In this document: positions 46,618 to 54,199 of the stretch, piece after piece
Numbering within the stretch: the first letter of the stretch is position 1
How the letters are laid out: every line of letters begins with the position of its first letter
Assembly: GCF_900110965.1 (NCBI RefSeq)
Contig: NZ_FOFO01000011.1
Span: 1 to 64,000, forward strand
DNA: 64,000 nt
Direction: 5' to 3'
Source of the DNA: Ectothiorhodospira magna
Lineage (GTDB): Bacteria > Pseudomonadota > Gammaproteobacteria > Ectothiorhodospirales > Ectothiorhodospiraceae
Notes under the pieces: generated by a model
Database searches by the model: none
The model's input: the letters and a program-made list of their open reading frames with translations, nothing else
What the model was told of the DNA's origin: nothing
Position numbers and translations under genes: made by a program

Positions 46618-48216
46618 GTGCAACTGACGGTCTGGACCTATGAAGGCCCACCCCATGTGGGCGCCATGCGTGTGGCCACCGGGATGGAAGGGCTGCATTA
46701 TGTGATTCATGCCCCCCAGGGGGACACCTACGCGGATCTGCTCTTCACCATGATCGAGCGCCGGGACAAGCGCCCGCCGGTCACCTACACCACCTTCAAA
46801 GGGCGGGATCTGGGCCAGGACACCGCTGAACTGTTCATGACGGCGGCCCGGGAAGCCTGCGAGCGCTTCAAGCCCCAGGCCATGCTGGTCAGTTCCTCCT
46901 GCACCGCAGAACTGATTCAGGATGATCCGGGCGGTCTGGCCAAAGGGCTGGGCCTGCCGGTTCCCGCCATCCCGCTGGAACTGTCGTCCTATCAGCGCAA
47001 GGAGAACTGGGGCGCCTCGGAAACCTTCTACCAACTGGTCCGGGGGCTGGCCGGCCCCCAGGCCCCGGCGCCGGGTACCGAGCGCCCGCCCCGCCCCGAA
47101 GGACAACGGCCACGGTGCAACATTCTCGGCCCCACGGCCCTGGGATTCCGGCATCGGGATGACATTCAGGAAATCACCCGATTGCTCAACCGCCTCGGTA
47201 TTGATGTCCATGTGACCGCCCCCATGGGCGCCACCCCCGTGGACATCACCCGGTTGGGCGAGGCGGATTTCAATGTGGTGCTGTATCCCGAAATCGCCGC
47301 CACCGCCGCCAAATGGCTGGAGCGGATGTTCAAGCAACCCTTCACCAAGGTGGTGCCCATCGGGGTCGGCGCCACCCGGGAATTCATCGCCGAAGTGGCC
47401 GCCCTGGCCGGTGTGGACCCGGCGCCCGCCCTGGAGGACGGCGACTCCCGCCTGCCCTGGTATTCCCGCTCGGTGGACTCCAATTATCTCACCGGCAAGC
47501 GGGTGTTCATCTTCGGTGATGCCACCCATGCCGTCGCCGCGGCCCGGGTGGCCACCGAGGAATTCGGCTTTACCGTGGTGGGGCTTGGCACCTACAGCCG
47601 GGAATTCGCCCGGGAGGTGCGGGAGGCCGCCAAACGGTACGGCATCGAACCCCTGATCACCGACGATTATCTGGAAGTGGAAGCCCAGGTGGCGGAACTG
47701 CATCCGGAACTGGTGCTGGGCACCCAGATGGAGCGGCATATCGCCAAGCGTCTGGGGGTGGCCTGCGCCGTCATCTCCGCGCCGGTCCATGTGCAGGACT
47801 TCCCGGCCCGTTACGCCCCCCAGATGGGCTTTGGCGGCGCCAACGTCCTGTTCGATACCTGGGTCCATCCCCTGATGATGGGCCTGGAGGAACACCTGCT
47901 GGGCATGTTCCGAGAAGACTTCGAGTTCCATGCCGAGGCGGGCCCTTCCCATCTGGGGGCCAGTGCACCGGCGGAAACCCGCCCGGTGGCGGCAACGGCC
48001 CCTGCCGCCGCCACGGCGGATACCCCAGAACCGGAAGCCACGGCGGCGGACGGCGAGCCGGTCTGGTCCCCGGAGGCGGAAAAGGAACTGCGCAAGATTC
48101 CATTTTTCGTCCGTGGCAAGGCACGACGCAACACCGAACGCTTTGCCAGGGAACGGGGTATCAGTCGCATCGAAATCGACACCCTGTACGACGCCAAGGC
48201 CCATTTTGGCCGGTGA
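46618..48216 (+). CDS. bchB: Dark-operative protochlorophyllide reductase subunit B
   Basis: A 532-residue subunit partnering BchN. The fourth cluster ligand, an aspartate in place of cysteine, is visible at residue 36 (APQGDTYAD), as in Rhodobacter BchB. A GTG start ([14 protein letters not shown]) lies 4 bases after the bchN stop. Between residues about 145-160 and about 440-475 there are proline/alanine-rich linkers (for example [14 protein letters not shown]), and a short C-terminal domain ([28 protein letters not shown]) matches the light-independent reductase C-terminal domain. It is the last gene of the unit, without bchH/bchL following. Confidence 0.97.
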   Translation: MQLTVWTYEGPPHVGAMRVATGMEGLHYVIHAPQGDTYADLLFTMIERRDKRPPVTYTTFKGRDLGQDTAELFMTAAREACERFKPQAMLVSSSCTAELIQDDPGGLAKGLGLPVPAIPLELSSYQRKENWGASETFYQLVRGLAGPQAPAPGTERPPRPEGQRPRCNILGPTALGFRHRDDIQEITRLLNRLGIDVHVTAPMGATPVDITRLGEADFNVVLYPEIAATAAKWLERMFKQPFTKVVPIGVGATREFIAEVAALAGVDPAPALEDGDSRLPWYSRSVDSNYLTGKRVFIFGDATHAVAAARVATEEFGFTVVGLGTYSREFAREVREAAKRYGIEPLITDDYLEVEAQVAELHPELVLGTQMERHIAKRLGVACAVISAPVHVQDFPARYAPQMGFGGANVLFDTWVHPLMMGLEEHLLGMFREDFEFHAEAGPSHLGASAPAETRPVAATAPAAATADTPEPEATAADGEPVWSPEAEKELRKIPFFVRGKARRNTERFARERGISRIEIDTLYDAKAHFGR

Positions 48217-48298
48217 CCCATGCCGGCCCGGGCGCCCGCTGCCATGTCCCTGATCAGGATCGCCCCCCTGCGGGGATGAGGACTGCCCCGTGGCCGGC

Positions 48299-48304
48299 TA
48301 TAAT
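48299..48304 (+). promoter_or_regulatory. Possible -10 box for bchM
   Basis: A perfect TATAAT lies 43 bases before the bchM start, in the 131-base gap after bchB. No good -35 is seen at 16-18 bases (only GAGGA-like sequence), and no TGT-N12-ACA site is nearby, so the call is weak. Confidence 0.35.
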
Positions 48305-48347
48305 CAGGGATCATCCTGCCCCATTTTGACTCACACGGATTTTCCTG

Positions 48348-49067
48348 ATGCCTTCTCCCTCTTATCAAAAGCGACGCGGCCAGTTGGAAACCTACTTCGA
48401 CCGGACCGCTGTCGATGCCTGGAAAAAACTCACCTCCGATACACCCCTGGGCCGCATCCGGGCCACGGTGCGGGCTGGCCGGGAACAGATGCGCAACACC
48501 CTGCTGGAATGGCTGCCCCAGGATCTTACGGGCAAGTGGGTGCTGGATGCAGGCTGCGGTACCGGCATGCTGTCGGTGGAGGCCGCCCGGCGCGGGGCCC
48601 ATGTGATTGCCATTGACCTGTCCCAGAATCTGGTGGACATGGCCCGTGAACGGGCCGAATCCGAAGACCTGGGCACCGGTGAGATTACCTTCCATGTGGG
48701 CGACTACCTGGACCCCAAGCTGGGGGAATTTGACTATGTGGTGGCCATGGACTCCCTGATCCACTATCAGTCCCAGGACATCGTCCAGGCCCTCTCGGTG
48801 CTGGCGGCCCGCACCCATGCGGGGCTGCTGTTCACCTTTGCCCCCCGCACCCCGGCCCTGGCCATCATGCATACGGTGGGCAAGGTATTTCCCAAGAGCG
48901 ACCGCTCTCCCGCCATCGAGCCGGTGGCCGAAAAGACACTGCTGCGACTGATTGCCGCCGAACCCGCCCTGGACGGCTGGAAACCCGTCCAAACCCACCG
49001 AATCTCCAAGGGATTTTATACTTCCCAGGCATTGGAGCTGAGCACAGGCAGGAATAATGTGACGTGA
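48348..49067 (+). CDS. bchM: Magnesium protoporphyrin IX O-methyltransferase
   Basis: A 239-residue SAM-dependent enzyme methylating the C13 propionate of Mg-protoporphyrin IX. KRRGQLETYFDRTAVDAWKKL is the BchM/ChlM N-terminal block, WVLDAGCGTGMLSVEAARRG is SAM motif I, and VVAMDSLIHYQ follows. The ATG at 48348 lacks a strong ribosome site. Its stop overlaps the lhaA start (GTGA), so bchM-lhaA-puhABC are one translational series, as in Rhodobacter. In those organisms bchL and bchH lie just upstream; here bchB does. Confidence 0.95.
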   Translation: MPSPSYQKRRGQLETYFDRTAVDAWKKLTSDTPLGRIRATVRAGREQMRNTLLEWLPQDLTGKWVLDAGCGTGMLSVEAARRGAHVIAIDLSQNLVDMARERAESEDLGTGEITFHVGDYLDPKLGEFDYVVAMDSLIHYQSQDIVQALSVLAARTHAGLLFTFAPRTPALAIMHTVGKVFPKSDRSPAIEPVAEKTLLRLIAAEPALDGWKPVQTHRISKGFYTSQALELSTGRNNVT

Positions 49068-50500
49068 AGGCCGTCAGCCGACAGATCGCCAGGGCGCTGT
49101 CCCAGGTAGGGCCGCGCTTTTTACCCTTCGCCGATGCCGCCACCCAGGATCTGCCCCTGGGCAGGCTGTTGCGCCTGTCCCTGTTCCAGTTCTCCGTGGG
49201 CATGGCCATCGTCCTGCTGACGGGCACCCTCAACCGGGTCATGATCGTGGAACTGGGTCTGTCGGCGGCCCTGGTGGCCCTGATGGTGGCCCTGCCGGTC
49301 CTGTTCGCGCCCTTCCGTGTCCTCATCGGACACCGCTCCGACACCCATCGTTCCGCCCTGGGCTGGCGACGGGTACCCTACATCTGGATCGGCACACTGA
49401 TGCAGTTCGGTGGTCTGGCCTTCATGCCCTTTGCCCTGCTGCTCATGTCCAGCGGCGGCGAGATGGGGCCGGACTGGGCCGGACCCGCCGCCGCGGCCCT
49501 GGCCTTTTTCCTCACCGGCGCCGGCCTGCATACCACCCAGACCGCGGGACTGGCCCTGGCCACCGATCTGGTCCCGGAAGACAAGCGACCACGGGTGGTG
49601 GCCCTGCTCTATACCATGCTCCTGGTGGGTATGCTGATCAGCGCCCTGACCCTGGGGGCATTGCTGATTGATTTCAGCGAAATGAAACTGATCCAGGTCA
49701 TACAAGGCGCGGCTGTTGTGACTTTCCTTGTAAATTGTCTGGCATTATGGAAGCAAGAGGCCCGTAACCCTGCCCGCACCTCAAAACATGCGCCGCGACA
49801 GCCTTTCAAAGACGCCTGGCGCAATTACATGAACCAAAGCCATGCAATGCGGTTTTTGGTGGTGGTGGGGCTGGGAACGGCCGGTTTCCAGATGCAGGAC
49901 ATATTATTGGAGCCTTATGGCGGAGAAATTCTGGGGTTGTCCGTCAGTGCCACAACGACACTGACGGCCTTGCTTGCGGGCGGTACTCTGGCTTCCCTGG
50001 CCCTGGCGGCCTGGTGGCTCAATCGCGGCGGGAACCCCTATCGGCTCTCGGCCCTGGGCGCACTGATCGGCATTGGTGCGTTCACGGCGGTGATCCTTGC
50101 AGCACCCATGGATTCGGCGTTGCTGTTCCGTATCGGTGCCACGTGCATCGGTTTCGGTACAGGCTTTTTCGCCGTGGGCACATTGATTGCGGCCATGAGC
50201 CGGGAGAATGGTGGACAAAGCGGTATCGCCCTCGGCGCCTGGGGTGCCGTACAGGCAACCGCCCTGGGCCTGGGAATCATCCTGGGGGGCGTAATCCGCG
50301 ACGTCGTCAATGCCATCACCAGCCGGGAATTGCTGGGACCGGCCCTGACCGGGCCGGAATGGGGCTACACGGTGGTCTACCAGATTGAAATAGTGCTGTT
50401 GTTTGCCACACTCATCGCAATCGGGCCGCTCATGCGCAACAAGGGCGCCTCCCGAGAGCAATCTTCATCGAGGTTCGGCATGGCCGACTTCCCCGGCTAG
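49064..50500 (+). CDS. lhaA: Light-harvesting 1 assembly protein LhaA (PucC family)
   Basis: A 478-residue membrane protein of the major-facilitator type with about twelve helices, related to PucC. DAATQDLPLGRLLRLSLFQFSVGMA, LNRVMIVELGLSAALVALM and ALGWRRVPYIWIGTLMQFGGL are typical of LhaA/PucC. It assists LH1 complex assembly. A GTG start overlaps the bchM stop. The first 640 or so bases use GC-ending codons strongly, while the rest uses more TTG, TTA, CCT and AAA codons (for example near 49700-49920), a visible shift in composition within one gene. It precedes puhA by 26 bases. Confidence 0.95.
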   Translation: MKAVSRQIARALSQVGPRFLPFADAATQDLPLGRLLRLSLFQFSVGMAIVLLTGTLNRVMIVELGLSAALVALMVALPVLFAPFRVLIGHRSDTHRSALGWRRVPYIWIGTLMQFGGLAFMPFALLLMSSGGEMGPDWAGPAAAALAFFLTGAGLHTTQTAGLALATDLVPEDKRPRVVALLYTMLLVGMLISALTLGALLIDFSEMKLIQVIQGAAVVTFLVNCLALWKQEARNPARTSKHAPRQPFKDAWRNYMNQSHAMRFLVVVGLGTAGFQMQDILLEPYGGEILGLSVSATTTLTALLAGGTLASLALAAWWLNRGGNPYRLSALGALIGIGAFTAVILAAPMDSALLFRIGATCIGFGTGFFAVGTLIAAMSRENGGQSGIALGAWGAVQATALGLGIILGGVIRDVVNAITSRELLGPALTGPEWGYTVVYQIEIVLLFATLIAIGPLMRNKGASREQSSSRFGMADFPG

Positions 50501-50526
50501 GCCGCTCGAAACTTGGAGGAAATGCA

Positions 50527-51357
50527 ATGCCAACCGGTGCCATTACTGAATATATGGATGTCGCGCAAGTCACGCTGTACGTCTTCTGGTTCTTCTTTGC
50601 GGGCCTAGTGTACTATCTCCATCGTGAAAACAAGCGTGAAGGCTACCCACTGGAGTCTGATCGTTCGCCCCACATCACGGTTCAGGGTTTCCCCCCCGCC
50701 CCCGGTCCCAAGCAGTTCTTGACCGCTGACGGTGGCGCCATCATCATCGCCAACGGCAACCCGGATACCCGTGAAGTTCACGCCAAGCCCTGCAATCCGT
50801 TCCCCGGTTCGCCGCTGGAGCCCACCGGCAACCCCATGATTGATGGTGTGGGTCCGGCCTCCTGGGCCCAGCGGGCTGATGAGCCTGATGTCACCATGGA
50901 CGGCATTCCCCGTATCGTGCCCATGCGTATCACCAGCCACGGCTTTGGTGTGCCTTCCCGTGATCCCGATCCCCGCGGCATGCCCGTCTTCGCCGCTGAC
51001 GGCAAGGTGGCCGGTACCGTGCGTGACATCTGGGTGGACCGTTCCGAGGCCATGCCCCGTTACCTGGAAGTGGAAGTCAGTTCCGACATCGCCAACCGCA
51101 CCGTTCTGGTTCCCATGTTCCTGGCCAAAGTGGCCCGCGCTGCCAAGGCCAAGGCCGGTGCCGATCTGGGTGAGCGTATGATCGACGGTCGTCCCTTCGA
51201 GGTGCGCGTGGTGTCCGTGATGTCCCATCACTTCGCCGATGCCCCCCTGACCCGCAACGCCGAGTCTGTCACTCGCCTGGAAGAAGACCGCATCATGGCC
51301 TACTTTGGCGGTGGTCACTTCTACGCCTCCGAGGAACGCAGGGAAGCCTTCCTGTGA
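50527..51357 (+). CDS. puhA: Photosynthetic reaction centre H subunit
   Basis: A 276-residue subunit with one transmembrane helix (about 12-30, VAQVTLYVFWFFFAGLVYYL) and a large cytoplasmic beta-rich domain that shields the quinones of the type II reaction centre. EGYPLESDR after the helix, PMRITSHGFGVPSRDPDPRGMPVFAADGKVAGTV and the C-terminal TRLEEDRIMAYFGGGHFYA are family-typical. A strong ribosome site (GGAGGAAATGCA) precedes the ATG. Codons such as GGT, CGT and GTT are enriched relative to neighbours, fitting high expression. Its stop overlaps puhB (GTGA). Confidence 0.97.
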   Translation: MPTGAITEYMDVAQVTLYVFWFFFAGLVYYLHRENKREGYPLESDRSPHITVQGFPPAPGPKQFLTADGGAIIIANGNPDTREVHAKPCNPFPGSPLEPTGNPMIDGVGPASWAQRADEPDVTMDGIPRIVPMRITSHGFGVPSRDPDPRGMPVFAADGKVAGTVRDIWVDRSEAMPRYLEVEVSSDIANRTVLVPMFLAKVARAAKAKAGADLGERMIDGRPFEVRVVSVMSHHFADAPLTRNAESVTRLEEDRIMAYFGGGHFYASEERREAFL

Positions 51358-52043
51358 GTCACGACGACCACGCTCCTGAACCGATCCGTGGTCTGCCCGA
51401 GCTCCCCCCCGAGGGGGAGCACATTCTGTGGCAAGGCGTCCCCCTGTGGGGCGCCCTTGCCCGGCGGGCTTTCCATGTCAGAAAGGTCATGATTTATCTG
51501 GGCATCTTCCTGGCAGCCCGAGGCAGCTATACCCTGATGCAGGGCGGCGGTTTCGGTGCAGCCCTGGGCGATGTTGCCCTGTTTTTCACGCTTTCGGTGA
51601 CGGCAGTTGCGCTGCTTTACCTGTTGGCCTGGGTGATGGCGCGGGCTACGGTCTATACCATCACCAACCGCCGGATTGTCATTCGTTTTGGTGTGGCCAT
51701 CCAGATGTCGGTGAACCTGCCCTACCGGGTGATTCAGTCTGCCTCGGTCAAGCTTCACGGTGACGGTACCGGCGACATTCCCCTGGCATTGGAACCCCCT
51801 GAGCGGGTGTCCTACATGATCATGTGGCCCCATGTCCGTCCCTGGCGGCTGTTGACGCCTCAGCCCATGCTGCGCTGCATTCCCGACGCAGGTCGGGTTG
51901 CCGAACTGCTGGGCAAGGCCATCCAGGGGGAGTATGTGCCGGCTGATCCCAATGCCAGACCGGAACTCACCGGGATGCTGACCGGCGGCACCCCCGGAAG
52001 CAATGCAACCCATCAGACCTCATCGAGCCAGACCGCACCATGA
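51354..52043 (+). CDS. puhB: Reaction-centre assembly protein PuhB
   Basis: A 229-residue membrane protein with about three helices (YLGIFLAARGSYTLMQ, DVALFFTLSVTAVALLYLLAWVMA, and a weaker one) and a bacterial PH-like segment (TVYTITNRRIVIRFGVAIQMSVNLPYRVIQSASVKL). In Rhodobacter it is an assembly factor for the reaction centre. A GTG start overlaps puhA, and its stop overlaps puhC (ATGA). Confidence 0.93.
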   Translation: MSHDDHAPEPIRGLPELPPEGEHILWQGVPLWGALARRAFHVRKVMIYLGIFLAARGSYTLMQGGGFGAALGDVALFFTLSVTAVALLYLLAWVMARATVYTITNRRIVIRFGVAIQMSVNLPYRVIQSASVKLHGDGTGDIPLALEPPERVSYMIMWPHVRPWRLLTPQPMLRCIPDAGRVAELLGKAIQGEYVPADPNARPELTGMLTGGTPGSNATHQTSSSQTAP

Positions 52044-52534
52044 CCCAGCAACCGTCCAGCCAACGATCCATAACCCCATGGGTACTGGCGGGCGTGGGGG
52101 TGCTGGCAGTGATGCTGGCCGCCGGGGTGTATTACCTCGGCGCCAGCGCCACGGCCACCCGTTCCGCCCCCACCCAGGGCGATGCCTCTCCGGCTGATGC
52201 CACGCCGGTCACTGCCGTACACACCCTCAATCTGCGTACCGAAGACCGACCTGGTGGCTACCTGGCGGTACTGGACGCTTCAAACGACCGGGTGTTGCAG
52301 GTACTGGCCCCTTCCGAAGGGGGCTTCATGCGCACGGTGGTGCGTATCATTGCACTGGATCGTCGCACCGAAGCAGAAAAACGTGATCCTGCACCGCTGC
52401 TGCTTACCCGCTGGTCCAATGGTCATCTGACCCTGGAAGACCCCGCCACCGGCCTGCGCTACGAACTCAACGCCTTCGGCTCCACCAACGCCGCTGCATT
52501 CGGTCAGCTTCTGGACGCCGCCAGGGATTCCTGA
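52040..52534 (+). CDS. puhC: Photosynthetic complex assembly protein PuhC
   Basis: A 164-residue protein with one N-terminal membrane anchor (WVLAGVGVLAVMLAAGVYYLG) and a periplasmic domain (LNLRTEDRPGGYLAVLDASNDRVLQVLAPSEGGFMRTVVR). That block matches PuhC. It supports organisation of the core complex in Rhodobacter. It overlaps puhB by 4 bases and is followed after 52 bases by puhE, with no acsF between. Confidence 0.93.
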   Translation: MTQQPSSQRSITPWVLAGVGVLAVMLAAGVYYLGASATATRSAPTQGDASPADATPVTAVHTLNLRTEDRPGGYLAVLDASNDRVLQVLAPSEGGFMRTVVRIIALDRRTEAEKRDPAPLLLTRWSNGHLTLEDPATGLRYELNAFGSTNAAAFGQLLDAARDS

Positions 52535-52586
52535 CCTCGGCCTCTTCACTTGCGCCCAAGGCCGCGAAACCGGGTAAACTGCTTCC

Positions 52587-53456
52587 GTGACACAGTTCGG
52601 CCTGCCAATGCTCTATGTGGTCTTTCTCTGGTGGTTTAGCACCGGAGCCATCATCTATCTGGACGGACTGCCCCGGCGTACCTATCGCTGGAGTATGCTG
52701 GGAGCCACTGTACTGAGCGCAGCAGCGCTTTATGGTCTGGCTGTCACCAGCAACGATGTGTCCGTGGCCGGAGCCTATATTGCCTTCACCTGCGCCATCC
52801 TGATCTGGGGCTGGGTGGAGATGAGTTTTCTCATGGGGCTGATCACCGGCTCCCGCCGCACCCGCTGCCCGGACAATGTCCACGGCGGGCGCCGCTTCCT
52901 TTATGCCATCCAGGCCATCATTCATCACGAACTGGCACTGCTGATCGGCGCCGCTGCCATCCTCTGGGTCACCTGGGGAGGGGCTAACCTCATGGGCCTG
53001 TACACCTTCCTTATCCTGTGGGTGATGCGCACCAGCACCAAGCTCAATGTTTTTTTAGGCGTGCGCAATCTCAATGAGGAATGGCTGCCCGACCATCTGC
53101 GCTACCTGGAAAGCTATTTCCGCAAGCGCCCCATGAATCTGCTGTTTCCGGTGTCCGTCACCCTCTCCACAGTGGCGGCAGTGTGGCTGGTACAGATGGC
53201 ATTAAGTGATCAGGTGTCTGCCCATCAGGCCACCATGGCCACCTTTTTGGCCATTCTCATGATCCTGGCTATCCTGGAACACTGGTTTTTGGTGCTGCCG
53301 ATGCCATCCCAGGCCCTGTGGAACTGGGCGCTGCATTCCCGTCAGTCCGAACCTCAGTTTCACCCCATCAGCCCCAGCATTCCGGCAGCCAACGATGCTG
53401 ACAAGGATGCTCCCGACAGCGGACTGACCGCCAGTCCAACCCGATTTCGTTCATAG
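52587..53456 (+). CDS. puhE: Photosynthetic complex assembly protein PuhE
   Basis: A 289-residue membrane protein with seven or eight helices. LPMLYVVFLWWFSTGAIIYLDGLPRRTY opens it, then FTCAILIWGWVEMSFLMGLITG and the motif RTSTKLNVFLGVRNLNEEWLPDHLRYLESYF match PuhE (DUF3623). PuhE modulates bacteriochlorophyll synthesis or complex assembly in Rhodobacter. A GTG start follows a GGGTAAAC-type leader. It lies 14 bases before bchJ. Confidence 0.92.
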   Translation: MTQFGLPMLYVVFLWWFSTGAIIYLDGLPRRTYRWSMLGATVLSAAALYGLAVTSNDVSVAGAYIAFTCAILIWGWVEMSFLMGLITGSRRTRCPDNVHGGRRFLYAIQAIIHHELALLIGAAAILWVTWGGANLMGLYTFLILWVMRTSTKLNVFLGVRNLNEEWLPDHLRYLESYFRKRPMNLLFPVSVTLSTVAAVWLVQMALSDQVSAHQATMATFLAILMILAILEHWFLVLPMPSQALWNWALHSRQSEPQFHPISPSIPAANDADKDAPDSGLTASPTRFRS

Positions 53457-53470
53457 CTCAAAGATCCCAG

Positions 53471-54100
53471 ATGACTTCCCACGCGCAGACCCCCGGCACC
53501 ATTGGCCCCAACTCCATTACCCGTATGGCCCAGGCGTTATCTCTCCAGCAGGGGGACGCCGTTGCCGCCCGTATTTTCGAGGCCGCCGGCCTGGCCCATC
53601 ATCTGGCCGCCCCCCCGGAACAGATGGTGGATGAAAAGGATGTCACGGCCCTGCATCAGGTGATCAGGGAACATCTGACCCCGGAGCAAGCCCAGGCGGT
53701 ATGCAGGGAAGCAGGCCAACTGACCGCCGATTACCTGCTGGCCCACCGTATTCCCCGTCCCGTACAGATTCTGCTGCGGATCCTGCCTGCTGGCCCGGCT
53801 GCCCGGATATTGCTTGCCGCCATTGCCCGCAATGCCTGGACCTTTACCGGCAGCGGCCAGTTTGAGGTGCGCCATGGCCCGGACCTGACATTGCGGATCA
53901 TTAACGGCCCCATCTGCAAGGCGGTGCGCGCAGATATGCCTGTATGTGACTATTACGCGGCCACCTTTGAACATCTGTTCCGAAAACTGGTCCATCCCGA
54001 TACCCAGGTGCAGGAAACTGCCTGCGGCGCCATGGGGGCGCCTGTCTGCCTGTTTGAAGTACGCTGGTCAACGAAAACAGCAACCGAAAAGGCCCGGTAA
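53471..54100 (+). CDS. bchJ: V4R-domain protein BchJ
   Basis: A 209-residue soluble protein. GPNSITRMAQALSLQQGDAVAARIFEAAGL is the BchJ N-terminus, and the V4R small-molecule domain follows with FEVRHGPDLTLRIINGPICKAVRADMPVCDYYAATFEHLFRKLV. It was once called the 8-vinyl (4-vinyl) reductase; later work assigned that activity to BciA/BciB, so BchJ may be a porphyrin-binding helper. It ends the photosynthesis series. Some clusters place it after bchE, which is absent from this window. Confidence 0.88.
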   Translation: MTSHAQTPGTIGPNSITRMAQALSLQQGDAVAARIFEAAGLAHHLAAPPEQMVDEKDVTALHQVIREHLTPEQAQAVCREAGQLTADYLLAHRIPRPVQILLRILPAGPAARILLAAIARNAWTFTGSGQFEVRHGPDLTLRIINGPICKAVRADMPVCDYYAATFEHLFRKLVHPDTQVQETACGAMGAPVCLFEVRWSTKTATEKAR

Positions 54101-54199
54101 TGCGCCCAGTGTCAAGCATGTCAAGCCAGTGACCGGGGCCGTGCCCGCAGTATTTTTGCGCACATTTTATTGATAAAAAGGCGTTTTTCGGATCATTCC

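Noticed and set aside
48241-48347. A PpsR site or strong promoter for bchM
   Set aside because: Only a TATAAT is present; no acceptable -35 and no TGT-N12-ACA sequence were found.
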